A stretch of DNA of 64,000 nucleotides from an uncultured bacterium (GCA_937890835.1 CALADF010000017.1:34491-98490), one strand, 5' to 3'. Numbered from the stretch's first letter, positions 52,219 to 62,202 are shown. Notes: a model not told the origin generated them from the sequence alone. Numbers and translations are program-made.

Positions 52219-55200
52219 CTATGCAATCAGAGAATCGCGCCCGAACAGCTCCGAAATCTCGGAGCGCATGACGGGGCTTCGCGCGTCAACCGAAACGGGA
52301 AGCTCCGCACGGAAGCGCCGACCGTCCGCCTGCTTCACGAACAGCACCACGCCGTCGCGGCCGGGATACGATCGCAGGATACGGTTGAGCCGCAGGGAAG
52401 AGGAGCTGTCGAAAGCCGAGGAGGGAACGCACAGTTCGAGATGAGAAGGTCTCACGTCGTCCTCGGACAGCTCGATGGCCTCCATCTCGAACACCATGAT
52501 CTGGCTTCCTCGATCGTTGTGCTCGAATTTGCCCTTGATCTTCGCGATCACGTCCTCTTGGATGCACTCCGCGTTGTCCTCGTACTTGAAGCAGATGCAC
52601 TCCATGTGGCCCGTCGTGTCCTCGATGGTGAAGGTCGCCATCTTGGTTCCGCGCTTGGTCAGCTTCACCACGACGTTGGATACCATGCCCACGAAAACGG
52701 CGCTTTTGATCTCCTTGGTGCGCTCGGCCAAATCCCCCAGCTGGAACTTGGTCATGCGGGAAATGACCCCCTCGTAAGGCGCGAGCGGATGCTCCGAGAC
52801 GTAGATCTTCATGATCTCCTTCTCGTAAGCGAGCTTCGTGCGCTTGTCCCACTCGACGCCGTCGGGCTCGGGGACGTCCTCTTTGAAGCCGGAGTCCTCG
52901 TCGTCGGCGAACAGATCGAACATGGAAACCTGCCCGGAGTCGCGGTCCTTCTGGCGCTTGGCGGCACCTTCGAGAAGCGGCGTCTCATCGACGAAGTACA
53001 TGAGCTGCTTGCGCGTGTAACCGGTCGAGTCGAACGCGCCTCCCTTGATGAGAGCTTCGAGCGTCTTGCGGTTATAGCACTTCGAATCCACCCGGTTGAC
53101 GAAGTCGTGCAGCGACGTGTAAGGGCCGTTCTCCTCCCGCTCGGCGATGATCTCGTCCGCCACGTTCTTGCCCACGCCGCGTACGCCGACCAGACCGAAG
53201 CGGATGCCGTCGTCCACCGGCGTGAACTCGGCGTTCGACGAGTTGATATCGGGCGGCAGCACGGGCGTGCCGTTGTGGTTGCAGCTCGCGATGTACTTGA
53301 TCAGGCGATCGGTGTTGCCCATGTAGCTCGACAGGACAGCCGCCATGAACTCGTTGGGATAAATCGCCTTCAGATAAGCCGTGCGCATGACCAGGATGGC
53401 GTACGCGGCCGAATGCGACTTGTTGAACGCGTACTTAGCGAACTTCTCCGCATCCTCCCAGATCTGCTTGGCGATCTCGAGCGGATACCCGTTCTCCACG
53501 GCGCCGTTGTTCCAGTCCTCCTGCAAAGCGCGCATGACGTCAAGCTTCTTCTTACCCATCGCCTTACGAAGCTTGTCAGCCTTGCCGGCCGAGAAACCCG
53601 ACATAGCCATGGAGATCTGCATGATCTGCTCTTGGTAGACCATGGTGCCGTACGTTTCCTCGAGAATCGGACGCAACCGCTCGTCGTAGTAATGCACGGG
53701 CGTCTTCCCCGAGGCCACCTTAACGTAGTCGTCGACCATGCCGGACTCGAGCGGGCCCGGACGGTTCAGCGCGATGGAAGCGACGATGTCGGCGAACCGG
53801 TGCGGGGGAAGGCGCGCGAACAGACTCACGTAGAGCGCGCCCTCGACCTGGAACAAGCCGTCCATGTTGCCCGAACGCATGAGCGCGAACGCGCGCTCGT
53901 CATCGGTGGGAATCTCCTCGGGGATGATCTTCGTCCCATAGCGCGCCTCGATGTTGCGGCACGCGCGGGAGAGCACGCCGAGCGTGCGCAGACCGAGGAA
54001 GTCCATCTTGAGCAGGCCAAGGTCGGGCGTGTAGTGACCGTCGTACTGCGTGATGATGCCGCCGCCTTTGGTGTCGCGCTTCATAGGGACGTGATCGCTC
54101 ATGGGGTCGCGGCAGATGATGGTGGCGCATGCATGCACGCCCTCGCCGCGCACATGCCCCTCGATGGAGCGGGCGGCGTCGATGACGGCCTTGACGTCCT
54201 CCTCGGTTTGATACGCTTTCTTCAGGTCGGGATTCGTCTCGAGCGCCTTGTCGATGGTGATGCCGAGCTCGTCGCCGATCATCTTGGTTATCTTGTCGCC
54301 GGTGGAATACGGGTAATCCAGGACGCGGGCGGCGTCGCGCACGGCGTTTTTAGCCTGGAGCTTGCCGAACGTGATAACGCCCGAAACGTGATCCTCGCCG
54401 TAAACGTCCTTGATGTGCTCGATGACCTCGCCGCGACGCTCGTCCTCGAAGTCGACGTCGATATCGGGCATCTCCACGCGCTCGGGCGAAAGGAAGCGCT
54501 CGAACAGCAGGCCGTTGGACAAAGGGTCGAGGTCGGTGATGCCCATCGCGTACGCCACGATGGCGCCTGCGGCGGAGCCACGACCCGGCCCGACGCCGAT
54601 GCCCTGGCTTCGAGCCCACTCGATGTACTCCTGCACGATGAGGAAGTACGCCGGGAAGCCCTGCTGGATGATGACGCTCATCTCATAGTCAGCACGCTCC
54701 TGGGCATCCGACGGAACCGGATCGCCGTAGCGCTTGACCAGGCCCTCCTGAACACGCTTGCGGAACCAGCTCTCCTCCGTCTCGCCCTCGGGCAAGGGGA
54801 ACCGGGGCAAGATGGAATCGCGCTCGAGCACGACGTCGATCTTCTCGGCGACCTCGACGGTGTTGTCGCATGCTTCGGGAAACTCGCGCAGCGCTTCGCG
54901 CATCTCCTCTTCGGTCTTCATGTAGAACTGATCGTTCTCGAACTTCATGCGCTTCGTCTCGGTGACGAGCGAACCCGTGCCGATGCACAGCATGATGTCC
55001 TGAGCGCGCGCGTCCTCCTGGACGAGGTAATGGAAGTCGTTCGTCGCGATGGTCTTAAGCCCCGCCGCCTTCGCGACGTCAGTCAGCATATGGTTCAGCT
55101 CGGTCTGGGTGTAGCCCGCGTCCGTGCGCAGACCCTGGTTTTGCAGCTCGATGTAGAAGTCACCGGGATCGAAACAGCTGGCGAATTTGCGCGCCCATTC

Positions 55201-55677
55201 GACGGCATCGTCGAACTGTCGGTTATCGAGCAGCTTGGGGATGATGCCCGCGATGCACGCCGAAGAGCCGATGATGCCATGCCCGTACTTCTGCAGCATC
55301 GAGAACGTGGTGCGCGGCTTGTAGTAGAAGTTGTCGACATGAGATTCGCTGACCAGCTTGAGCAGGTTGTGATACCCCTCGTTGGTCTTCGCCAGCAGAA
55401 GCAGATGGTAGAGCTTCGGCTTCACGTCCTTGCGAAGGTCCTCGTCGACGGTGAAGTACACCTCGCAGCCGTAAATGGGCTTGACCCGCTTGCCCGTCTC
55501 CGCTTCGACCGCGTCGCACGCGTCGCAAAGCTCGGGTACGCCCGACATGACGCCGTGATCGGTGATGGCGACTGCGGGCATGCCGAGATCAGCCGCGCGG
55601 CGCACCATGTCCTTCACGTGAGTTGCTCCGTCGAGCAGCGAATATTCGGTATGGTTATGCAAGTGGACGAACGCCAT
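52219..55677 (-). CDS. dnaE: DNA polymerase III alpha subunit
   Basis: 1152-aa replicative polymerase. The N-terminal PHP domain keeps a complete metal set: HLHNHTEYSLLDG (His7, His9, Asp16), TDHG, YGCEVYF, YHLLLLA, SSACIAG and NDFHYL. This implies a working PHP 3'-5' proofreading nuclease as in mycobacterial DnaE1. Polymerase motifs are GPGRGSAAGA, the catalytic MPDIDVDFED (~400) and KMDFLGLRTL. A clamp-binding QVSMFDLF lies near residue 917, followed by an OB-fold. ATG 55677. Monocistronic, with a hairpin downstream. Confidence 0.98.
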   Translation of the reverse strand: MAFVHLHNHTEYSLLDGATHVKDMVRRAADLGMPAVAITDHGVMSGVPELCDACDAVEAETGKRVKPIYGCEVYFTVDEDLRKDVKPKLYHLLLLAKTNEGYHNLLKLVSESHVDNFYYKPRTTFSMLQKYGHGIIGSSACIAGIIPKLLDNRQFDDAVEWARKFASCFDPGDFYIELQNQGLRTDAGYTQTELNHMLTDVAKAAGLKTIATNDFHYLVQEDARAQDIMLCIGTGSLVTETKRMKFENDQFYMKTEEEMREALREFPEACDNTVEVAEKIDVVLERDSILPRFPLPEGETEESWFRKRVQEGLVKRYGDPVPSDAQERADYEMSVIIQQGFPAYFLIVQEYIEWARSQGIGVGPGRGSAAGAIVAYAMGITDLDPLSNGLLFERFLSPERVEMPDIDVDFEDERRGEVIEHIKDVYGEDHVSGVITFGKLQAKNAVRDAARVLDYPYSTGDKITKMIGDELGITIDKALETNPDLKKAYQTEEDVKAVIDAARSIEGHVRGEGVHACATIICRDPMSDHVPMKRDTKGGGIITQYDGHYTPDLGLLKMDFLGLRTLGVLSRACRNIEARYGTKIIPEEIPTDDERAFALMRSGNMDGLFQVEGALYVSLFARLPPHRFADIVASIALNRPGPLESGMVDDYVKVASGKTPVHYYDERLRPILEETYGTMVYQEQIMQISMAMSGFSAGKADKLRKAMGKKKLDVMRALQEDWNNGAVENGYPLEIAKQIWEDAEKFAKYAFNKSHSAAYAILVMRTAYLKAIYPNEFMAAVLSSYMGNTDRLIKYIASCNHNGTPVLPPDINSSNAEFTPVDDGIRFGLVGVRGVGKNVADEIIAEREENGPYTSLHDFVNRVDSKCYNRKTLEALIKGGAFDSTGYTRKQLMYFVDETPLLEGAAKRQKDRDSGQVSMFDLFADDEDSGFKEDVPEPDGVEWDKRTKLAYEKEIMKIYVSEHPLAPYEGVISRMTKFQLGDLAERTKEIKSAVFVGMVSNVVVKLTKRGTKMATFTIEDTTGHMECICFKYEDNAECIQEDVIAKIKGKFEHNDRGSQIMVFEMEAIELSEDDVRPSHLELCVPSSAFDSSSSLRLNRILRSYPGRDGVVLFVKQADGRRFRAELPVSVDARSPVMRSEISELFGRDSLIA

Positions 55678-55857
55678 GGATCTCTCGCCTCTCCCGTTAC
55701 CGAGAGACGCATCATCTCTCGGGTACCGTATCGCACAAATGTTTGCTATTTTCTAGACCGAACTCATAATATCAGCATTGCGCGGAAGGCGGCAGCGAAC
55801 AAACTGTGGATTCGCAAAGAATCTGAACCGGCGGCGAAACACGTCGGAACCGCCGAG

Positions 55858-56640
55858 CTATCGCGCATGGTTCACGTCGCAGGCGCGACGGATCGCCCCA
55901 ACCTCGCCCGACGCCGCTCCGTCGTCTGCAGCGGAGTCGCCGGCCGCCGCGTTCCTCTTCTTCTCCCTACGCACGACCAGGGCGTACGCCGCGCCGCCCG
56001 CAACCGCGAGCGCCGCCGTGAGAACGCCGACGACGACGGTTGCCCCCCACATCCCCGAAGCTGCGAACCCGGCGGCGAGCGCCGAGGACACGATGGAGGG
56101 AATGCGCCCCACTGTGGCGATGAGGCAGATCCGCCATGCGGGGCATCGCGTCAAGCCGGCAAGGTAGGTCATGATGTCTTTCGGGGAGGCGGGAATGAGG
56201 AAGCATGTGAACATCAGCACCTCGAAGCGCGCGGAATCCTGCAGCCACTTCATCGACGCCACCTTCTCGGGCGAGAAGAACAGGTAGATGATGCGCATCC
56301 CAAGGGTGCGTACGAGCGCGATGATCACGATTGTGCCGACAAGGCCGCCGATCAGGCACAAAAGCGTGCCCTCCCAAAATCCGAACGCATAGCCTGCGCC
56401 CAGCTCGACAGGCTCTCCGGGCAGAAAAGCAATCGTCACCTGCGCGGCGACGAGCAGAATCATCGCGAGGGGGGCGAACAATCCCTTAGACGCAACCCAG
56501 GCCTGAAGCTGATCGCCGTCCGTGAAAAACGCGAGCAGGTCCTTGCCGGCCGTCAGGAAGAACGCAACGGTGGCGATCACGATGGCCGCGATGATGACGA
56601 CGCCTGCGACATGACGCTTGTTAGGTGCGCGTTTCGGCAA
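55858..56640 (-). CDS. VTT-domain membrane protein (TVP38/TMEM64 family)
   Basis: 260-aa integral membrane protein of the DedA-related VTT superfamily, often linked to lipid scrambling or envelope homeostasis (family knowledge). PGEPVELGAGYAFGFWEG and the re-entrant motif FLIPASPKDIMTYLAGLT are diagnostic; five to six hydrophobic spans are seen. It has a charged cytosolic tail. I choose TTG at 56640 because AGGTGG lies six bases before it and longer in-frame starts have no ribosome-binding site. The 180 bp to dnaE include AT-rich sequence likely to carry the dnaE promoter. Confidence 0.85.
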   Translation of the reverse strand: MPKRAPNKRHVAGVVIIAAIVIATVAFFLTAGKDLLAFFTDGDQLQAWVASKGLFAPLAMILLVAAQVTIAFLPGEPVELGAGYAFGFWEGTLLCLIGGLVGTIVIIALVRTLGMRIIYLFFSPEKVASMKWLQDSARFEVLMFTCFLIPASPKDIMTYLAGLTRCPAWRICLIATVGRIPSIVSSALAAGFAASGMWGATVVVGVLTAALAVAGGAAYALVVRREKKRNAAAGDSAADDGAASGEVGAIRRACDVNHAR

Positions 56641-56803
56641 TTGATTCCACCTCTCGACCTTCACGCGGTGCGGCGGAGCGCCGCGTACCGTCCGAGAAGC
56701 AGTGTATTGCGAGCGAGCCGTTTGCCGGCAGAAGGCGCGCCCGTTACGCAAAATTGCCGGGATGCGGGCACAAAACCAACATTGTGGGTTGCGTCGATCG
56801 CAT

Positions 56804-56821
56804 GCGTCGGCTCTCCGACGC
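56804..56821 (-). terminator. Small hairpin after nadK
   Basis: 7-bp stem GCGTCGG-CTCT-CCGACGC, 90 nt past the nadK stop, with no T-run. The rest of 56641-56910 (270 bp) shows no gene. Confidence 0.3.
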
Positions 56822-56910
56822 GACATCATCCGACGCAACGCCGCGAACCCGCCGTCTTCTGATTCAGCGCCGCGAACCAGATAGCCCCCGACGCAGCCGC
56901 GGCCCTCGCA

Positions 56911-57798
56911 TCAGAAGAAGACCTCGGACGCATACGTGTAGAAACTACGATCCTCGGAGCGAAGCAGGATCGTAGGCGCGCTCCCCCGCCTCACGTAAAC
57001 CCGGCGCACAGGCGCGTCGAGGGAGACGATGTCGCCGTCGACGAACACCGACGCCTCCCGGTCAGCCGCCTCGTCGGACAGCGTCACGCACACCACGTCG
57101 TTTTCCCCGGTCAAAAGCGCACGGGACCGCAGCGTGTGCGGGGCGAGGGGCACCACGACCAGGCCGTTGAAGCTCGGAGCCACAAGCGGTCCTCCCGCTG
57201 AAAGCGCGTAGGCGGTCGATCCCGTCGCGCTCGCGACCACCACGCCGTCGCCCTTCATGCAGGCGATGGGGCTGTCGGACACGTCCAAGGAGAACTCGAT
57301 GATGCGACCCATCGCTCCGCGGGTGAGCGCAACCTCGTTCAAGGCGAACAGACTCTCGCGCGCAGGCGCATCGCAGAGCGCCCCCTCATCGCCGAACGGG
57401 TCAGGCTCGCCCTCGCACACCACGTCGATGAGCAGGTTCGCGCGGCGCTCGGCCACGAGCTCGCCCGCGAGGGCGCGCGCGACGATCGGGACTACCCCGC
57501 CCTCCGAATCGTTCGCCAAAAAGCCGAGATGGCCGAAATTGACGCCGAGCAGCGGCACCTGGGTCGAGCCGAGAACCCGCGCCGTGCGCAGAATGGTCCC
57601 GTCCCCTCCGAGGACAACCGCCAAATCAAGGTCTGCAGCGGCCATGCGCGCCACCTCGACGCGCGTCGACGCATCATCGAAATCCGCGACGTCGTACGCG
57701 GCGCAATCGATCGACTGCGTCGCGAAATAGGCCATGAGCAGCATCGATGCGTCGAAGGCGTTGTGATTGGAGTTATTGCGGACGATGAGGACGCGCAT
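56911..57798 (-). CDS. nadK: NAD kinase
   Basis: 295-aa enzyme phosphorylating NAD to NADP. AVVLGGDGTILRTAR, VNFGHLGFLA, FALNEVALTRG and the SATGSTAYALSAGGPL loop are diagnostic, and VFVDGDIV near the end matches the C-terminal beta domain. ATG 57798 starts the family homology (MRVLIVRNNSNHNAF); the ribosome-binding site is weak (AAAGC). It is divergent from murJ with only 69 bp between starts. Confidence 0.96.
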   Translation of the reverse strand: MRVLIVRNNSNHNAFDASMLLMAYFATQSIDCAAYDVADFDDASTRVEVARMAAADLDLAVVLGGDGTILRTARVLGSTQVPLLGVNFGHLGFLANDSEGGVVPIVARALAGELVAERRANLLIDVVCEGEPDPFGDEGALCDAPARESLFALNEVALTRGAMGRIIEFSLDVSDSPIACMKGDGVVVASATGSTAYALSAGGPLVAPSFNGLVVVPLAPHTLRSRALLTGENDVVCVTLSDEAADREASVFVDGDIVSLDAPVRRVYVRRGSAPTILLRSEDRSFYTYASEVFF

Positions 57799-57867
57799 AA
57801 GAGCCAGCTTTCTCGGTTTGCTATGATTGAGGCTGATTATATCCGAACAGCATGAAAGCCCGATAAA

Positions 57868-59748
57868 ATGTCTGACAAGCTCCAGCGAGCTCAACATAGT
57901 CGCGCGCGCCATGCGCGCTTCGAAGGCGCACATGCATCGGCCCCCCGCGTCGGACGCCACGCAGGCGTCGACAAATCCTCCCGCCCCGATGTTGCCCCCG
58001 GGGAAACCGGCCTCATCCCCGTCGTCGGCTCTCATGTCGGCGAGGATAAAACCGCGCAGGAAGAAGAATCCTACGCGCGTCGCAGCATCGAGGCCGCCGA
58101 CGCGTTGACGTCCGCCGACGACAACCCGGTCGACTCCGACGAGGAGCTTCAGGGGCAAGTGGGCACCTCCGCCGCCATCATCAGCATCTGCACGATCATC
58201 TCGCGCATCACCGGGTTCGCGAGAACCTGGGCCATGGCCTTCGCGCTCGGCGCCACGTTCGTCTCGAGTTCCTACCAGGTCGCCAACAACCTTCCCAACA
58301 TGCTCTACGAGCTCGTCATGGGAGGACTTCTGGCCACGGCGTTTCTCCCCGTGTATCTCTCGATCAAAAAAAGAGAGGGCAAAGCGCGTAGCGAGGAGTA
58401 CGCCTCGAACCTGCTGACGATCGTCGTGCTGGGCCTAGGGATCGTGTCGCTGCTCTGCATGGTGTTTCCCGCCCAGGTCATCTACACGCAGACGTTCTAC
58501 TCCAACCAAGAGGAAATGGATCTCTCGATTTTCCTCTTCCAGTTCTTCGCCATCCAAGTGGTGTTCTACGGTGCGTCCTCAATTGTTTCGGGACTGCTCA
58601 ACGCCAACCGGAACTACCTGCCGGGAGCCATCGCGCCTGTCTTCAACAACATCATCGTCATCGTGACGTTTCTCGCTTATGCGTTCATCGCCCCCACGAA
58701 CCAAACGCTCGCCTTCTACATCATCGCAGTGGGCAACCCGCTCGGCGTGTTCGTCCAAATGGCCATCCAGATCCCCGCGTTGCGCCGCTGCGGCATCAAG
58801 CTGCGACCGCGCATCGATTTACACGACCCCGCCCTGCGTGAAACCGTCCAGATCGGCCTGCCGGCGCTTTTCGTGACCATCTGCTCGTTCGCGACCGTAT
58901 CGGTCTCCAACGCCGCGTCCTATTGCTTCGCCGACAACGGCCCGTCGGTCATCGCTTACGCGCGGCTGTGGTTCACGTTCCCGTACTCGTTCCTCACCAT
59001 CCCGGTGGCAACCGCGATGTTCACCGAACTCTCCGACATGCAAGCGGACGGGAACACGCGCGGCGTTATCCGCGGCATCGTCAGCGGATCCAACCAGATC
59101 TTCTTCCTGATGATCCCGTTCGCGCTTTACCTCATCGTGTTCTCGGTGCCTCTCGTGACGCTGTACCACATGGGCGCCTTCACCGACGATAGCATCACCC
59201 AGATAGCATCCTACCTCGCCGTCATGGCCGTCGCCTTGCCCTTCTACGGCGTCAACACCTACCTTCAGATGGTGTTCAGCAGCATTCGAAAAATGGGCGT
59301 GTTCTCCGTCGTCATGCTCGTGGCATCGCTTGCCCAGATCGGCATCATCGCATGCGCGGCATGGGGCGTGCAGAACAACCTGCCCGCCACCATCGAGCTC
59401 ATCGCAGCGGGAACGATAGCCTCTTACCTCATCGGAGACGTGCTCCTTCTCGGATATCTTCGCAAGCATTTCGGGAAGATGGGCCTAGGCTCCACCCTCC
59501 TCAGCTGTCTGCGCGGATTCGGGCTCGGTCTCGCAGGAGCTGCAGCAGGAGGAGCTGCGCTATGGGTCCTCGAGAGCTTCGTCGCCCCCCTTTCGGGCTC
59601 GATAGCGCAAGCGTTCGCCTATATCGTCGCAGGCGGCATCGTGAGCCTTCTCATCACGTTCGCGCCCGCCGTTAAGCTTCAGCTTCCCGAGGCCGCGTTC
59701 GTCACGAACATCGTGGGCAAGATCGCCCGAAAGCTCAAAAGGTCGTAA
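57868..59748 (+). CDS. murJ: Lipid II flippase MurJ
   Basis: 626-aa MOP-superfamily flippase moving peptidoglycan precursor lipid II across the membrane. The core starts near residue 97 with SAAIISICTIISRITGFART and contains QVANNLPNMLYELVMGG, FVQMAIQIPALRRCG and GVNTYLQMVFSSIRKMG; about 14 membrane spans follow. An unusual ~95-aa charged, low-complexity N-terminal extension precedes the core. ATG 57868 has only a weak ribosome-binding site, and an internal start nearer the core cannot be excluded. Convergent with map. Confidence 0.95.
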   Translation: MSDKLQRAQHSRARHARFEGAHASAPRVGRHAGVDKSSRPDVAPGETGLIPVVGSHVGEDKTAQEEESYARRSIEAADALTSADDNPVDSDEELQGQVGTSAAIISICTIISRITGFARTWAMAFALGATFVSSSYQVANNLPNMLYELVMGGLLATAFLPVYLSIKKREGKARSEEYASNLLTIVVLGLGIVSLLCMVFPAQVIYTQTFYSNQEEMDLSIFLFQFFAIQVVFYGASSIVSGLLNANRNYLPGAIAPVFNNIIVIVTFLAYAFIAPTNQTLAFYIIAVGNPLGVFVQMAIQIPALRRCGIKLRPRIDLHDPALRETVQIGLPALFVTICSFATVSVSNAASYCFADNGPSVIAYARLWFTFPYSFLTIPVATAMFTELSDMQADGNTRGVIRGIVSGSNQIFFLMIPFALYLIVFSVPLVTLYHMGAFTDDSITQIASYLAVMAVALPFYGVNTYLQMVFSSIRKMGVFSVVMLVASLAQIGIIACAAWGVQNNLPATIELIAAGTIASYLIGDVLLLGYLRKHFGKMGLGSTLLSCLRGFGLGLAGAAAGGAALWVLESFVAPLSGSIAQAFAYIVAGGIVSLLITFAPAVKLQLPEAAFVTNIVGKIARKLKRS

Positions 59749-59753
59749 CCCGC

Positions 59754-59782
59754 ACCGTGCGAGAACGCCCTCCTTGCACGGT
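59754..59782 (+). terminator. Hairpin after murJ
   Basis: 7-bp stem ACCGTGC (59754-59760 with 59776-59782), right after the murJ stop. No T-run; the remainder up to the map stop shows nothing further. Confidence 0.35.
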
Positions 59783-59925
59783 GAATTCGCGGGCTCGCAA
59801 AAAGAGGGGCGCCGCCTTCATGCGCAAGTTACGCGGAGACCACGCTGGATAAGCGTCACTCGCGCATGGAGCTTGCAGGTCCACACCAAACGGAGGAGCC
59901 GTCTTCGCCACGCGAGTTACACGGC

Positions 59926-60696
59926 CTATACCGGACGAGAGCGCCCCTCCTCGCACGTGAGGATCACAGGGCCGTCTCCTGTGACGGCGACCGTCTTCTC
60001 GAAGTGCGCCGAGGGCTTTCCGTCGCGCGTGCACACAAGCCACCCGTCGCTCATCTGACGCGTCTTATGCGTTCCCATGTTGATCATCGGCTCGATGGCG
60101 ATGACCATGCCCTCCTCCAGCTTGATGCCGCAATGTCGCCTCCCAAAATTCGGAACGTTGGGATCTTCGTGCATATTGCGTCCGATACCGTGGCCTACGT
60201 ACTCGCGCACCACCCCGTATCCTACGGCCTCAGCCACCGACTGAACGGCATAACCGATATCGCCCAACCTGTTCCCCGGGCGAGCCGCTTCGATTCCCGC
60301 CCACATGCACTTTTCAGTCACCTCGAGGAGCCTCTTCTTCTCGGGCGATATCGAACCGACCGCATAGGTCCAAGCGTTATCCCCGACCCACCCATCGACG
60401 ATGGCGCCCGTGTCGATGGAGATGATGTCGCCGGCTTTCAAGACGACCTTCGATGAAGGAATGCCGTGCACGATCTGCTCGTTGACCGAAGCGCAAATCG
60501 AGCCGGGAAACCCACCGTAGCCCTTGAACGCGGGAATACCGCCTTCGAGACGGATAAGCGCCTCGGCGAACTCGTCGAGCTCGAGCGTGCTGACGCCCGG
60601 CTTTACGAGAGCGCCCACTTCTCGGAGCACCTTCGCGGAGATGCGGCCGGCTTCCTTCATGGCCTCTATTTCCGCAGCTGACTTCTTGATGATCAT
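59926..60696 (-). CDS. map: Methionine aminopeptidase, type I
   Basis: 256-aa dimetal enzyme removing the initiator methionine. Metal ligands are visible: IISIDTGAIVDGWVGDNAW (two Asp), YVGHGIGRNMHEDP (His), IAIEPMI (Glu) and HFEKTVAVT (Glu). NEQIVHGIPSS is typical. ATG 60696 follows GAGAGGAGCGCGTC. It is 76 nt after the rplA terminator and has its own candidate promoter (minus-strand TATACT at 60747-60752), so it is probably expressed separately from rplKA. Confidence 0.97.
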   Translation of the reverse strand: MIIKKSAAEIEAMKEAGRISAKVLREVGALVKPGVSTLELDEFAEALIRLEGGIPAFKGYGGFPGSICASVNEQIVHGIPSSKVVLKAGDIISIDTGAIVDGWVGDNAWTYAVGSISPEKKRLLEVTEKCMWAGIEAARPGNRLGDIGYAVQSVAEAVGYGVVREYVGHGIGRNMHEDPNVPNFGRRHCGIKLEEGMVIAIEPMINMGTHKTRQMSDGWLVCTRDGKPSAHFEKTVAVTGDGPVILTCEEGRSRPV

Positions 60697-60772
60697 GACG
60701 CGCTCCTCTCGTGTCTTCAACATCTGGCGGCGCAACGATGCACCTCAGTATATATCTCAACGCCCCTGACGC

Positions 60773-60799
60773 AAAAAGAGCCGCCCCGAAGGACGGCTC
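60773..60799 (-). terminator. Rho-independent terminator of the rplKA operon
   Basis: 6-bp GC stem GAGCCG/CGGCTC (60778-60783 with 60794-60799), extended by inner pairs, then TTTTTGCG on the minus strand, 26 nt after the rplA stop. Confidence 0.85.
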
Positions 60800-60824
60800 C
60801 CGTTCATGATAAGAGAGTAGACGC

Positions 60825-61535
60825 TTACTCAGCGGCCTCGGTGTATGCACGCGTAACACCCGAATCGACCTTGACGGCCGGGCTCATGGTGGAAGCCACG
60901 TTGACGGACTTCACGTACTTGCCCTTAGCGGCAGACGGCTTCATGCGGATGATCTCATCGTAAACCGCGCCGTAGTTCTCGGCGAGCTGCTCAGCGGTGA
61001 AGCTGATCTTGCCGATGGTGACGTGGGCGATGCCGTAACGATCCGCGCGATACTCCACGCGACCGCCCTTGAGCTCTTTGATGGCCTTCGCAACGTCGTT
61101 GGTGACGGTGCCGAGCTTGGGGTTCGGCATAAGGCCGCGGGGGCCGAGGATCTTACCGAGACGGCCGACCTTGCCCATCTGATCCGGGGTGGCGACGGCA
61201 GCGTCGAAGTTGAACTCGCCGGCCTGGACCTGAGCGATGAGCTCCTCGGTGCCGACGATATCCGCGCCGGCCTCCTCAGCGACGCGAGCTGCCTCGCCCT
61301 CGGCGAAGACAGCAACACGAACCGACTTACCCGAGCCGTTCGGAAGGCTGACGGTGCCGCGCAGCTGCTGATCAGCCTGACGCGTGTCGATGCCGAGACG
61401 GAAATGAGCCTCAACGGTCTCGTCGAAATTAGCCGAAGAGATCTCCTTCAGGAGATTCATCGCGGCGAGGGGAGCGATGGGCTCCTCCGGAACCTGAGCC
61501 TGAGCGGCCAAAAACTTCTTGGACTTCTTTGCCAT
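60825..61535 (-). CDS. rplA: 50S ribosomal protein L1
   Basis: 236-aa L1-stalk protein and likely translational repressor of its own operon. ETVEAHFRLGIDTRQADQQ, RGTVSLPNGSGKSVRVAVFA, KILGPRGLMPNPKLGTVT and YRADRYGIAHVTIG are family landmarks. ATG 61535 has GGATC upstream; the in-frame extension to 61583 lacks homology. It lies 61 nt after rplK. Confidence 0.98.
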   Translation of the reverse strand: MAKKSKKFLAAQAQVPEEPIAPLAAMNLLKEISSANFDETVEAHFRLGIDTRQADQQLRGTVSLPNGSGKSVRVAVFAEGEAARVAEEAGADIVGTEELIAQVQAGEFNFDAAVATPDQMGKVGRLGKILGPRGLMPNPKLGTVTNDVAKAIKELKGGRVEYRADRYGIAHVTIGKISFTAEQLAENYGAVYDEIIRMKPSAAKGKYVKSVNVASTMSPAVKVDSGVTRAYTEAAE

Positions 61536-61596
61536 GATGCAGATCCTTTCGTGGTGTTGGCGAGCGCTTCTTCGCTCTTCCACTTACAAACTAAAA

Positions 61597-62097
61597 CTAC
61601 TCGTCGATGCTCTTGCCCTGAAGCATCGCGGCGACCTTGCGAGAAGGAATGTACTTCTTCTTCATCTCGCGACCTTCGATGCGCACGCCCATCGAGCGAG
61701 CGGTGCCGGCGATGATCTCCATTGCAGCTTCGACGGTGTTCGCGTTGAGGTCGGGGAGCTTCGTCTCGGCGATCTCGCGAAGCTGATCCTCGGTCAGCGT
61801 GCCGACAGCCTGAAGCTGCGGAATGCCGGAGCCGCCCTTGATGCCGAGCTTCTCCTTGATGAGAACAGCCGCCGGAGGCGTCTTGCACACGAACGTGAAG
61901 GACTTGTCCTCGTAAACGGTGATCTCAACCGGGATGATGGTGCCGGACTTGTCCTGCGTCTGGGCGTTGAACGCCTGGCAGAACTGCATGATGTTGACGC
62001 CGTGCTGACCAAGAGCCGGGCCAACCGGAGGAGCCGGGTTAGCAGCGCCTGCGGGAATCTGCAACTTGATGAAGCCAGTTGCCTTCTTTTCAGCCAT
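61597..62097 (-). CDS. rplK: 50S ribosomal protein L11 with C-terminal extension
   Basis: 166-aa L11, part of the GTPase-associated centre and stringent-factor site. IKLQIPAGAANPAPPVGPAL, GQHGVNIMQFCQAFN, FTFVCKTPPAAVLIKEKLGI and IAGTARSMGVRIEG are canonical. After the usual end there are about 24 extra, basic residues (GREMKKKYIPSRKVAAMLQG and on to IDE). ATG 62097 has GAAAGGTAG upstream. Preceded by a 105-nt spacer after nusG. Confidence 0.97.
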   Translation of the reverse strand: MAEKKATGFIKLQIPAGAANPAPPVGPALGQHGVNIMQFCQAFNAQTQDKSGTIIPVEITVYEDKSFTFVCKTPPAAVLIKEKLGIKGGSGIPQLQAVGTLTEDQLREIAETKLPDLNANTVEAAMEIIAGTARSMGVRIEGREMKKKYIPSRKVAAMLQGKSIDE

Positions 62098-62202
62098 CTG
62101 TGACTACCTTTCAGATGTAAACGTTTACTCTCTATCACAAAAACTCGGTTCGCGAGAAGCCCCGGTCCACGCGGGCACGTACCAAGTTGATGCCTTCCTG
62201 CG

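Noticed and set aside
52072..56862. A 1596-codon open frame on the plus strand over dnaE and the VTT gene
   Set aside because: It is antisense to clear genes and has His/Arg/Val-rich composition typical of GC-rich shadows. It shows no family motif.
62117..62128. GTAAACGTTTAC palindrome resembling a LacI/CcpA-type operator in the nusG-rplK spacer
   Set aside because: It lies inside a ribosomal protein operon leader with no sugar gene nearby. A single perfect 12-mer may be chance, so it is not called as a regulatory site.
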